From Geothrix fuzhouensis (GTDB lineage: Bacteria; Acidobacteriota; Holophagae; Holophagales; Holophagaceae), in NCBI RefSeq assembly GCF_024609325.1, contig NZ_JANHMQ010000001.1:1517027-1581026 (forward strand): a stretch of DNA of 64,000 nt, read 5' to 3'. Of this stretch, positions 56,681 to 64,000 are shown piece after piece. A program made the position numbers and the translations under genes. The notes under the pieces were generated by a model, which was given only the letters and a program-made list of their open reading frames with translations, was not told where the DNA came from and searched no databases. Each line of letters begins with the position of its first letter. The first letter of the stretch is position 1.

Positions 56681-58369
56681 TCAAAATCCCGTGAACACCA
56701 CCACCGCGCAGGCGGCATAGGTGCCGTCCGGCTTGGGGACGACGGCCACACGGGACGGGGCGGACGAGACGAGCGCCGTGGCCCAGGAGGCCGCAGCCAC
56801 CGGCGTCACTGTGATCACCCCGGACTGCTTGGCCACCGCCAGCACCAGGGGCTGCATCCCCACGGTGGTGTTCAGGGTGACGGTGACGGTCTGGGTGGTG
56901 GCGGTGGCGTCCACGAAGGTGTAGCCCAGCTGGCCGCCGTTGTAGGACGTGCTGATGGTGCCCTGCGGCAACGCCACGGGCATGAAGATGGCGCTGGCGG
57001 CGTCCCAGGCGCTGGTGCCGCCGTTCCACACCAGGTCACTCAGGCCGCGGGGCATCAGGTCCGGAGAGAGCGTGCTCGTCCCCATCATGCCCGCGCCCAT
57101 GCCGGAGCAGGCCGAGGCGAAGGCGCCCACATTGGTGGAGGCGAGGCCCGGGAAGCCGACGTACCACCAGGCGAAGGCACTGTCATAGGCGTGGAGGTGG
57201 TCGCCGCTGGCGTGCTGGTAGGTAAAGCTGCTGGTGGAGGCCGCGCTGATCCGCCCACCGTCGACGGCGCGCTGGATGTTCACGGACTGCGCGTGCATGG
57301 GCGTGGCCAGGGGATCCTTCACCTGGACCTGCACCTTGAAGCCCGTCCACAGGTTGGCGAGGGCTGCCGAACCCGTGCCGAAGGTCTGGGTCATGTGATA
57401 GGTGAAGGCTGTGTCCGGATCAATGGCGATGGTCCGTGGCGTGCCGTTGGCAGAACTGACCACCATGAGGCTGTTTGTCTGATCTACACCGTAGACATGG
57501 CCCTCAGGCGACCAGGCCTGCAGGGGGTTCACGCTGTACCACACCCGCACGGCCCAGAGGCTGCCATCCGGCTGCATGCGCAGGGAAACCAGGGCGTACT
57601 TCCCGGCGGCCAGACCGGCGAGGCTGCCGAGCGTCTTCGTGTCGGCGTCGAAGAACCAGGCGCCTGTTCCCACATTCACGATCAAGTCGTTCCCGCTGTC
57701 CGTATGGAGCACGAAGCTCGACGTGCCCACCGAGGCGATGGTGCCCTTGCGGTGGCGGAACATGAGCTGCGCCACGCCGGTCATGCCGTTGGCGATGGGC
57801 CGGTGCTTGACCTGGAGGTTCATCACCCAGGTGCCGTCCGGCAGCTGTACCAGGAAGAGCGGATGCGCCAGGTCGAAGTCGAGCTGCACGGCGTTGCTGC
57901 CGTTGGCCGTCACCACGAAATCTGCGCTGAGGTTCACGAGGACGCTGCTGCCCGCCACCTTCACCTGGCTGGGCGGGATGACCGTGCCATCGGCCTTCAC
58001 CAGGTTCACGCTCGTCGGGTCGATGCTGATGCGCAACGCATCGTAGGTACCCGCGGGGATCTGGTCCGAGGCCAGCAGCTCACCCACGCTGTCCAGGTCC
58101 ACGAGGTTGATCTTGGCGCTGGCGCCCTGGAAGGCCACCACCTCCTTCGTGTGGTCGGCCTTGTTCAGGAAGGCCACCTGGGTCACCACCACCTCGACGG
58201 CGGACCACTGGTCCGACGGGGCGTCCGTGAGGATGACGGCCGCCGTGCCCATGGGCGTGGTGGAACTGGCGGAACTGGAGGAGCCGCCGCCGCAGGCCAC
58301 GCTCAGGGCCAGGGCCGTGAGGGACAAGGGCAGTGCCAGCACGGAGAAGGTGCGAAGAACGGGACGCAT
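56681..58369 (-). CDS. DUF4382 lipoprotein
   Basis: 562 residues. The signal peptide ends in LSVAC with Cys26, a lipobox, followed by a Gly/Ser linker. The DUF4382 domain (about 40-170) starts TAAVILTDAPSDQWSAVEVVVTQV and has LLASDQIPAGTYDALRISID. A second part with repeated beta segments (about 200-562) is unrecognised. GGAG lies six bases before ATG 58369. It is likely anchored in the outer membrane or periplasm. Confidence 0.85.
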   Translation of the reverse strand: MRPVLRTFSVLALPLSLTALALSVACGGGSSSSASSTTPMGTAAVILTDAPSDQWSAVEVVVTQVAFLNKADHTKEVVAFQGASAKINLVDLDSVGELLASDQIPAGTYDALRISIDPTSVNLVKADGTVIPPSQVKVAGSSVLVNLSADFVVTANGSNAVQLDFDLAHPLFLVQLPDGTWVMNLQVKHRPIANGMTGVAQLMFRHRKGTIASVGTSSFVLHTDSGNDLIVNVGTGAWFFDADTKTLGSLAGLAAGKYALVSLRMQPDGSLWAVRVWYSVNPLQAWSPEGHVYGVDQTNSLMVVSSANGTPRTIAIDPDTAFTYHMTQTFGTGSAALANLWTGFKVQVQVKDPLATPMHAQSVNIQRAVDGGRISAASTSSFTYQHASGDHLHAYDSAFAWWYVGFPGLASTNVGAFASACSGMGAGMMGTSTLSPDLMPRGLSDLVWNGGTSAWDAASAIFMPVALPQGTISTSYNGGQLGYTFVDATATTQTVTVTLNTTVGMQPLVLAVAKQSGVITVTPVAAASWATALVSSAPSRVAVVPKPDGTYAACAVVVFTGF

Positions 58370-58505
58370 GGGGATCTCCAGGGGACGGAGCCGGGCTCCG
58401 GATGGGATGGGAAAGCGGATACCCCTCTGACCCACCCGCCGGAGAAAGGGTTGATCACCCCTGTTCATTTTGCGGATCTGGTCCCCGATGTTGCGACACT
58501 GCTTC

Positions 58506-59123
58506 ATGGCCTCCACCCTGCGGGACCTCCTCATCCAACGCGCCGCGCGACTCCAAGGCCGGCCGGCCCTGACCACTGCCGACTGGGGGACCCTCACGTA
58601 CGCCCAGCTCCGCAACCGCACCGAAGGGGTGGCGCTGGGCCTGCTGGCCACCTCGTCGCCCTCCGCCATCTTCAGCAGCACTCGCACGGCCTGGGACTGG
58701 GCCGCCGAACTGGCCGCCGCCGCCTCGGGCCTGGCCTGGGATCCGGCCGGGCAACCTGTGCCGCCGGAGGTCCTGGGTGGCCCCCACTTCAACAACCAGG
58801 ACGGCCGCGGCCCCTACCACGCCTGCGAGCACGAGCTCACCGAGGCAACGCCCTTCAGTGGGGGCCTCACCCACGGCGAGCTCATGCTGCGCCTGCGGCG
58901 CCTGAACACGACCCTCGGCTGGGACCACGACACCCGGGTCGAGCTTCCCCTGGCCCGCCTGGGCGAACCCGCCCTGCGCGCGGCCCTCTGGAGCCTCCTC
59001 TACGCCGGTGGCCACGCCGTGCTGGTGGCCGAGGCCCCTGCCGCCCAAGGGCTCCTGGCCCGATTCCGGCGCCCGGAGGCCGGTTGGGACCTCGAACCCT
59101 TCTCCGGGTTCTGGACGCCCTAG
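58506..59123 (+). CDS. short AMP-binding-enzyme-like protein
   Basis: 205 residues. The opening TLRDLLIQRAARLQGRPALTTADWGTLTYAQLRNRTEGVALGLLA resembles the N-terminus of acyl-CoA synthetases, but the protein stops before any AMP-binding motif (no YTSGTTG) and does not regain it. Either a stand-alone domain or a truncated gene. Weak ribosome site; start uncertain. It is divergent from the DUF4382 gene. Confidence 0.5.
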   Translation: MASTLRDLLIQRAARLQGRPALTTADWGTLTYAQLRNRTEGVALGLLATSSPSAIFSSTRTAWDWAAELAAAASGLAWDPAGQPVPPEVLGGPHFNNQDGRGPYHACEHELTEATPFSGGLTHGELMLRLRRLNTTLGWDHDTRVELPLARLGEPALRAALWSLLYAGGHAVLVAEAPAAQGLLARFRRPEAGWDLEPFSGFWTP

Positions 59124-59235
59124 CGCGAACGCCCCTCGTCCCGGGGCAGGGCCCTGCCCGGTCCGGTATCCCGCCACCTCCGCCGTCAGACGCACCCAGG
59201 GACCTGAGGGTTGAGGACGCCCCATCCTCGGAGCG

Positions 59236-60636
59236 TTACAGCAACCGGTTGAGCAGCCGGTCGATGCGGGTACGGTTCATGGGTTTCAGCGCCTGCTGAA
59301 CCTTGGGTGGGTAGGCACTGGGGGTTTCCAGATCCTGGAAGCCGGCCAGGCGCGTGGCGTGCTTCAGGATGGAGGCCCGCTCCCGGGCATGCTGGCTGCG
59401 CAGCAGCCCATGCGGATCCTGGATCACCAGGCCATTCTCCAGATCGAGGTTCCAGGCCCGGGGGTTCAGGTTGTTCCCGGTCACCACCGCGATCTTGTCA
59501 TCCACGAACAGGCCCTTCATGTGGAAGGTGTTGTCGGCGTGGTGCCACAGGTAGACCTTCAACCGGCCATCGGCCATGACCTGCCGGTGGGCCTTGGTGA
59601 AGCGCCGCAAGTTGGCCTCGTAGAGGTAGGGCAGCAGGCCGATGACCTTGAAAGGCTCGCTGGGTGGAATGAAGAAGTCATTGGCGGCCTTGTCGCCCAC
59701 CACGATGGTGACTTCCCGGCCCTGGGCCAGCTGGCGGGACAAGACCCGGCGCAATTCCCCCGGCAGATTGAAGTAGGGCGTATAGATGACCAGCTTCCGC
59801 TGGGCGGATTTCACCAGGGCCAGAATCGTTTCATTGAGCCGGTTGCCCGCGCCCAGACCGGCCATGGGCGTGACGGCCACCTCGTTGGAACGGACCGGGC
59901 CGCCTTCAAAGACGTACTGGGAGGCCCGCAGCTCCCGCCGGAAGGTTCGCAGATCATGCGCCGATCCCTCGGCGGGGGCGTCGGCCGGATCGTTCAAGGA
60001 GGTCACGGCCGTCTGGTTCAGGAACGTGGCACGGACGAACTCCGCCAGGCAATCCGCCAGGGGCTTGGACTCGAACAGATGGTACCGGTCCAGCCGGTAG
60101 CGTCCGTCCCGGCCCAGGTACACGTCGTTGAGGCTCGCGCCGCTGTACAGCACACTGTCATCGAAGATGAACCCTTTCAGATGGAGCACGCCGAAGAGCT
60201 CCCGGCTGTGGACAGGCACACCGAGGATCCGGACACCAGGCCCATACCTGGCTGCGAATTCCCGGTACATGGCCGCATTGCCTGAGCTCTTGGCCTTCCC
60301 GATGAGGCCTCGCTGGGCGCGGTGTTGATCGACCAGAACCTGGATGTCCAGCCCGGGGTTCGCCCGGTGGGCGGCATACAGGGCCTCCATGATCTCTCTC
60401 CCGGCCGGATCGTCCTGGAGATACAGGCAGACCAGGATGATCCGGCGCCGGGCGCCCGCGATGCGCTCCAGAAGCTCCGATCGGAAGGCGGAAGGCCCGG
60501 AGAGCACCTGCACGGCCTTGGCGCTCATGGCGATCGCCGGCAGGCCGTCCATGGGGACATGGCCCGCCCGCCTGGCCCGGCCTCGCCGGAACATGTGAGC
60601 CAGACGACCCGAGGCTGAGCTTGCCGACGCTTCCAT
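59236..60636 (-). CDS. pssA: CDP-diacylglycerol--serine O-phosphatidyltransferase, E. coli PssA type
   Basis: 466 residues with two HxK(x)4D motifs: HLKGFIFDDSVLYSGASLND (His152, Lys154) and HMKGLFVDD (His372, Lys374). Further blocks HRAQRG, IVVGDKAANDFFIPPSEPFK, NNLNPRAWNLDLENGL and the closing RIDRLLNRLL track E. coli PssA closely. It makes phosphatidylserine, precursor of phosphatidylethanolamine. The first 36 residues are an extra basic, Gly/Arg-rich extension. Confidence 0.93.
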   Translation of the reverse strand: MEASASSASGRLAHMFRRGRARRAGHVPMDGLPAIAMSAKAVQVLSGPSAFRSELLERIAGARRRIILVCLYLQDDPAGREIMEALYAAHRANPGLDIQVLVDQHRAQRGLIGKAKSSGNAAMYREFAARYGPGVRILGVPVHSRELFGVLHLKGFIFDDSVLYSGASLNDVYLGRDGRYRLDRYHLFESKPLADCLAEFVRATFLNQTAVTSLNDPADAPAEGSAHDLRTFRRELRASQYVFEGGPVRSNEVAVTPMAGLGAGNRLNETILALVKSAQRKLVIYTPYFNLPGELRRVLSRQLAQGREVTIVVGDKAANDFFIPPSEPFKVIGLLPYLYEANLRRFTKAHRQVMADGRLKVYLWHHADNTFHMKGLFVDDKIAVVTGNNLNPRAWNLDLENGLVIQDPHGLLRSQHARERASILKHATRLAGFQDLETPSAYPPKVQQALKPMNRTRIDRLLNRLL

Positions 60637-60723
60637 GCCCCATGATAGCGGCTGTCCCGACTAGGCCTCGACTTCCCCTTGCCCTTCGACAGTCACTGGC
60701 CAATCCTGGACTTGGAGGTCCCC

Positions 60724-61785
60724 ATGGTCCGCTCCGTGTCCCGCAAAACGCCTGAATCCCCCCGCCCCGACGGGGCCAGCCTCGTGAAGCCTGAGCGCCT
60801 CCAGGCGGTGCTGGAGGCCATCCGGGATGCCGGGGATCGCGGCGTCACCAAGGCTGGGCTGGCCCGGAAGCTGGGCGGCGTGGCCATGCGCACCGTGGAC
60901 CGCGCCATCACGCTGCTGGAGGACCAGGGCGCCCGCTTCGGCAAGGAACGCGAAGGCCGGCCCGCCGTCATCCACTTCACCTTGGAGAAGGCCCCGGACT
61001 GGGACAGCAAGATCACGCCCCACGCCCGGCTCGCCCTGGAAGTGGCGCTCATGGCCCTGGAGGGCACGGCCACGGAGATGTGGTACGACCAGCTGGAAGG
61101 CCTGCGCGCCCTGGCGGACAGCCACCTCAGCAGTCGCGACCGGAGCCTCTTCGACGCCCTCCAGTCCCACGTCTGTGTGCGGGGCGGCGCTGACGACCAG
61201 CAGGCCCTCGACACGAAGATGCTCACCCAGGTGCTCATGGCCCTGGGCCATCCGGAAGGCCCCCGCGAGCTGGAGCTGACCTATGCCGCCGCCTCCACGG
61301 GCCGCACCAGCGCCCGGACGGTGGTGCCCTTCACCCTCACCCACGACGTGTTTTCCGGCGGCGCCTTCCTGCTGGCGTGGGACCCCGCCAAGCAGGAGCC
61401 CCGGCACTTCCGCCTGGCCCGCATCGTCGAGGCCAAGGCCCTCCCCAGGCGCGGCCTCATCCCCGACAAGCGCCCCCTGGAGCAGGCCCGCGATCTCCAG
61501 ATCGGCGGCTGGTTCAGCCCCGCCGCGCCCTTCCAGGTGAAGGTCCGCGTGGGCGGCTCCAACTGGCCCCAGGCCCTCCTGGACGCCCCCCCCGCCCTCC
61601 CCCGCGTCGAAGTGCGCAAGGAGAAGGGTGGCACGGTGCTGCTGAGCTTCAGGGCCACGGACCTGTACGGCCCCACCCGCTACATCCTCCAGCTCGGTAG
61701 TGATGCCGAAGCGCTGGAACCGAAGGCGCTACGAACCCATATGGCCGCGACGCTGAAGACCATGGCGGCAAAATATCGCGAGTAA
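60724..61785 (+). CDS. WYL-domain-like DNA-binding regulator
   Basis: 353 residues. An N-terminal winged helix-turn-helix (VKPERLQAVLEAIRDAGDRGVTKAGLARKLGG and TVDRAITLLEDQGARFGKEREG, about 22-80) is followed by about 270 residues with the WYL-regulator layout (LTLTYAAASTGRT-like strands, FLLAWDPAKQEPRHFRLARI). GGAGG six bases before ATG 60724. The signal and targets are unknown. Confidence 0.8.
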   Translation: MVRSVSRKTPESPRPDGASLVKPERLQAVLEAIRDAGDRGVTKAGLARKLGGVAMRTVDRAITLLEDQGARFGKEREGRPAVIHFTLEKAPDWDSKITPHARLALEVALMALEGTATEMWYDQLEGLRALADSHLSSRDRSLFDALQSHVCVRGGADDQQALDTKMLTQVLMALGHPEGPRELELTYAAASTGRTSARTVVPFTLTHDVFSGGAFLLAWDPAKQEPRHFRLARIVEAKALPRRGLIPDKRPLEQARDLQIGGWFSPAAPFQVKVRVGGSNWPQALLDAPPALPRVEVRKEKGGTVLLSFRATDLYGPTRYILQLGSDAEALEPKALRTHMAATLKTMAAKYRE

Positions 61786-61951
61786 TGATCCAGATTAATC
61801 CTGAGCCTCGGAAATCACGCTCAGCGATTCGGAACATTCATTCCTAACGTCTGTTTGGATGTTATATTCTTCCTCCACCGATTCGGTAAATTGAATTAAG
61901 CCACGAACAACAAAGACAATTAGATGAAGCTAGAATTTGTTATGCTATTAC

Positions 61952-62854
61952 ATGCCTCAGGCAATCTGCCGCCTCTGTCTCCAGCATCGAGAACTGAAGG
62001 AGAGCCATATAATTCCGGCTTTTGTATTCCGATGGCTCAAGGAAACCTCTGGTACCGGATATCTGCGTTTCAGCGACAAACCAAATCTTCGCGCCCAGGA
62101 TGGTGTCAAGGAATATTGGCTTTGTGGCTGCTGCGAGCAGCTCTTAGCTGAAGAGGCCGAGACCCCATTTGCAAATGAAGTCTTTCATCCACTGTGCTCT
62201 GAAGAAAAGGTATCCGTTGAGTATGGTCCATGGATGTTGAAATTCGCTGTATCCCTATCTTGGAGAGCTGCACATTTCCTTTGTTCACGCGGTGAGTTAA
62301 CGCACTTTGATGATCAGCAAAAAGCAGCCTTGATTGAAGCATTGGAAAGATGGCGCCTCTTCCTGTTAGGACAAGTCCCCCACCCAGGCAAATTTGAGCA
62401 ACATATTCTTCCGCTTCATGGAGAGATCAGCGATTGGCCCGGAGGAGCTCCCCCAAACCTTAATCGCTGGGCTCAGCGGAATCCTGAGATGGACATCGCT
62501 TCGAGCCCAGGCACCTGTTACGTCTATGTGAAGTTGCCGAGATTTCTTTTCTTCGGTTTCATCAAAGTGGATAAGCCGAAAGACTGGATGGGCACCAAGG
62601 TCAGGGTCAAGGGAGGAAGAATCACCCCTTCCGCATATCAACTTCCGGCTGGAGTCGGCAACTACTTGAAATACCGAATGATTCGATGCAGCCAAGTACA
62701 GCTAAGAATTTCTGTACGGCAAAAACAGCGAATCAACCAAACCTTCAGGGATCACCCAGATCGAGTTGCGAATTCGGATGCGTTCCGTGCTCTTCGCAGG
62801 GATGTATTGGCTTTCGGGAAACAACGAGTGCTTCGAGCTGATGATGAAACCTAG
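61952..62854 (+). CDS. treble-clef / HNH-like zinc protein, unknown function
   Basis: 300 residues from ATG 61952. The N-terminus AICRLCLQHRELKESHIIPAF (CxxC at 6-9, SHIIP from 18) and the second pair CGCC (58-61) followed by EQLLAEEAETPFANEVF are the known pattern of a treble-clef finger found in HNH-like proteins. The rest (about 90-300) is unrecognised. The region is clearly lower in GC than its surroundings, with no ribosome site and IS DNA next door, so it looks acquired. Nuclease activity is not demonstrable. Confidence 0.6.
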   Translation: MPQAICRLCLQHRELKESHIIPAFVFRWLKETSGTGYLRFSDKPNLRAQDGVKEYWLCGCCEQLLAEEAETPFANEVFHPLCSEEKVSVEYGPWMLKFAVSLSWRAAHFLCSRGELTHFDDQQKAALIEALERWRLFLLGQVPHPGKFEQHILPLHGEISDWPGGAPPNLNRWAQRNPEMDIASSPGTCYVYVKLPRFLFFGFIKVDKPKDWMGTKVRVKGGRITPSAYQLPAGVGNYLKYRMIRCSQVQLRISVRQKQRINQTFRDHPDRVANSDAFRALRRDVLAFGKQRVLRADDET

Positions 62855-63073
62855 TGTTCAAGCTCCATCTCCAGTTCGGCTCAAAATATCAATGGACCCC
62901 CTTTGTTGAACCCGGGCAAGGGAGAATGAGCGTTCTCCCCCTGTGAATAGGAACTTCAATGACCCCTCTTTGATATGTGATCAGGCATAAATAAGGAGGA
63001 GAATCGACCAAAAGGGGCGAGGAAAAGTGCCGAGTATCCAAGAAATTCTTTCCACCGGTGAGTCACATTGAGA

Positions 63074-63106
63074 GCCGGTGAGTAGGATGTATGCCGTCTC
63101 ACCGGC
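63074..63106. repeat. inverted repeat, 9-bp stem
   Basis: GCCGGTGAG (63074-63082) and CTCACCGGC (63098-63106) with a 15-base loop. A third copy of CCGGTGAG lies about 20 bases upstream, so the element may be part of a larger repeat. Confidence 0.5.
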
Positions 63107-63140
63107 CCTCACTGTTCCTCTCCGGTCGATAGCAGTTGAT

Positions 63141-63210
63141 CCCGTCCATCCCCTTTATCCCTGTTCATAAGATCTTTTTGAACAGGGATAGAAGGGATGA
63201 AGGGGATTTT
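63141..63210. repeat. hairpin of 9-bp-periodic ATCCC units
   Basis: TATCCCTGTTCA (63156-63167) and its complement (63179-63190) form a perfect 12-bp stem with an 11-base loop. Both arms extend into units related to ATCCC(C)TT spaced nine bases apart (GGGAT at 63185, 63194 and 63203). It looks like a REP-type dispersed element. Confidence 0.6.
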
Positions 63211-63253
63211 CTCTGAACATCCTCGAAATTGAACGCCGCGTTCAAACAAAAAG

Positions 63254-63274
63254 GGGTCTTAGGAAGCAAACAGG
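63254..63274. repeat. left terminal inverted repeat of the IS
   Basis: Starts GGGTCTTAGGAAGC; the exact complement is at 63980-64000. Confidence 0.9.
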
Positions 63275-63275
63275 G

Positions 63276-63947
63276 TCAAAGCGGATGAGAGCGTAGCAGG
63301 TTGAGGAGGGTCTGGTAGAGATCCTCATGGCGGCAATTGAAGCGGAACTCGCATTCCTTGAGGTGGAGGTGGAAGGTCGCCTTGGAGATGCCATTGAATC
63401 GGGCGAGGCGGCGCTTGGCGTAGCTCCAGAAGGACTCGATGCCATTAATGTGGCTCTTCCCCCGGGCGAATTCATTGGCGCCGTGGTTGACCCGGTGATG
63501 CTTCTGGTAGCCCATATCCACGAGACCGTCGTAAGCCTTCCAACCGTCGCTGTGAATGGTGGTTTTCCGCTTCACGTGACCTCGGATGACCCCCAGCAGT
63601 GCGGCTTTGCTGCAATTGGGAACCACCTGGGTGAACACCTGACCTCCGCGCTTCAGGATGCCGAAGACGATGGTCTTGCCTCCGGCACCTCGGCCTCGTT
63701 TTCCACGGACCCGATGAGGCCCGAAATAGGACTCGTCGATTTCCACCTGGCCGGAGAAGGGCGACTGGCGCTCGCAGGCCTCAGCCATGCGTCCACGGAT
63801 GCGGAGGTAGATCGCGTTCACGGAACGCAAACTGATCCCCGTCATCACGGCCGTCTCCGTCGCCGTCAGATCGAGCGCAAAGCACCTCACGAGGTGGCGG
63901 AATTTCGCCTCGGAAATCTTTGAACGGGTGTAGTACTTGTTTTCCAT
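63276..63947 (-). CDS. IS1595-family DDE transposase
   Basis: 223 residues, intact. An N-terminal zinc-finger-less helix-turn-helix region (LDLTATETAVMTGISLRSVNAIYLRIR) precedes the DDE core: EIDESYFG, IHSDGWKAYDGL and INGIESFWSYAKRRLARFNGI (D-D-N/E type of the ISXO2-like family). The stop codon lies one base inside the left repeat. Frame and length look functional. Confidence 0.94.
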   Translation of the reverse strand: MENKYYTRSKISEAKFRHLVRCFALDLTATETAVMTGISLRSVNAIYLRIRGRMAEACERQSPFSGQVEIDESYFGPHRVRGKRGRGAGGKTIVFGILKRGGQVFTQVVPNCSKAALLGVIRGHVKRKTTIHSDGWKAYDGLVDMGYQKHHRVNHGANEFARGKSHINGIESFWSYAKRRLARFNGISKATFHLHLKECEFRFNCRHEDLYQTLLNLLRSHPL

Positions 63948-63979
63948 AGGATCGGCGCGGCTTCCATGCTCTCACCTAT

Positions 63980-64000
63980 CCTGTTTGCTTCCTAAGACCC
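63980..64000. repeat. right terminal inverted repeat of the IS
   Basis: Ends CTTCCTAAGACCC at the last base of the window; one more matching base may lie outside, since the left end has an extra G. Confidence 0.9.

Larger units (their letters stand above)
62855..63252. other. 398-base intergenic with two hairpins
   Basis: No gene is visible. It contains two strong inverted repeats (63074-63106 and 63156-63190), given separately, between the treble-clef gene and the insertion sequence. Confidence 0.5.
63254..64000. mobile_element. IS1595-family (ISXO2/IS1016-like) insertion sequence, complete or lacking at most a few terminal bases
   Basis: Perfect 21-bp terminal inverted repeats (63254-63274 and 63980-64000) bracket one transposase gene. 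About 747 bases long, the size of the IS1016-like subgroup. The right end coincides with the window edge, so the target duplication cannot be read. Confidence 0.93.

Overview
The window reads as chromosomal DNA from a high-GC, Gram-negative, diderm bacterium. Outer-membrane and LPS logic is visible: an AsmA-like protein, heptose-7-phosphate kinase, a TorF-like porin, exported beta-type proteins and an E. coli-type PssA. Other pointers are a proton-translocating transhydrogenase, an ETF:menaquinone-oxidoreductase-like Fe-S protein, methylmalonyl-CoA epimerase, a prepilin peptidase and many small proline-rich secreted proteins. From this mix and the codon style I would guess Acidobacteriota, class Holophagae (Geothrix-like). 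That placement is inference; no rRNA is present to confirm it.

Layout: 1-3.2 kb AsmA-like tail and an MsbA-type ABC exporter; 3.3-3.6 kb HU; 4.1-6.9 kb an active/inactive M16 peptidase pair; 7.0-9.0 kb small and YXWGXW-type secreted proteins; 9.1-11 kb protoporphyrinogen oxidase-like protein and a membrane metalloprotease-like protein; 11.2-14.2 kb pntAA-pntAB-pntB; 14.3-19.6 kb nitroreductase, MBL hydrolase, exported MsrBA, CysE, a 4-TM holin-like protein, PlsC and cyclophilin; 19.7-24 kb PilD, Kir channel, Mce, YecH-like, HolB, Tmk; 24.1-31.2 kb a less conserved zone with a zinc-ribbon protein, a Ser/Thr kinase-TPR protein, a CFI-box protein and membrane proteins; 31.3-34.9 kb HldA, Trm112-like, Na+/H+ antiporter-like, porin; 35-38.8 kb amt-glnB plus a GAF-sigma54 activator; 38.9-41 kb exported SOD and DAHP synthase; 41-45.7 kb Kelch protein, a broken DAHP-synthase remnant and a chemoreceptor; 45.8-51.7 kb Fe-S oxidoreductase, PTPS-like pseudoenzyme, signal peptidase, hsp20-lon; 51.8-61.8 kb MurA, WYL regulators, Prs, methyltransferase, DUF4382 lipoprotein, PssA; 61.8-64 kb a lower-GC accessory end with a treble-clef/HNH-like protein, hairpin repeats and a near-complete IS1595-family element.

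The two strongest regulatory observations are these. (i) A textbook but apparently unannotated attenuator lies in front of DAHP synthase: a 24-codon leader peptide with a Phe-His-Thr-Tyr-Tyr-Trp-Phe run, a mutually exclusive antiterminator and a U-tract terminator. (ii) Palindromes of the form ACAAWWTTGT are arranged in pairs exactly 30 bp centre to centre. One pair sits over the putative promoter of the GAF-sigma54 activator and another lies upstream of the sigma54-promoter-bearing amt-glnB operon, suggesting one regulator links the two. No tRNA, rRNA or CRISPR array was seen.
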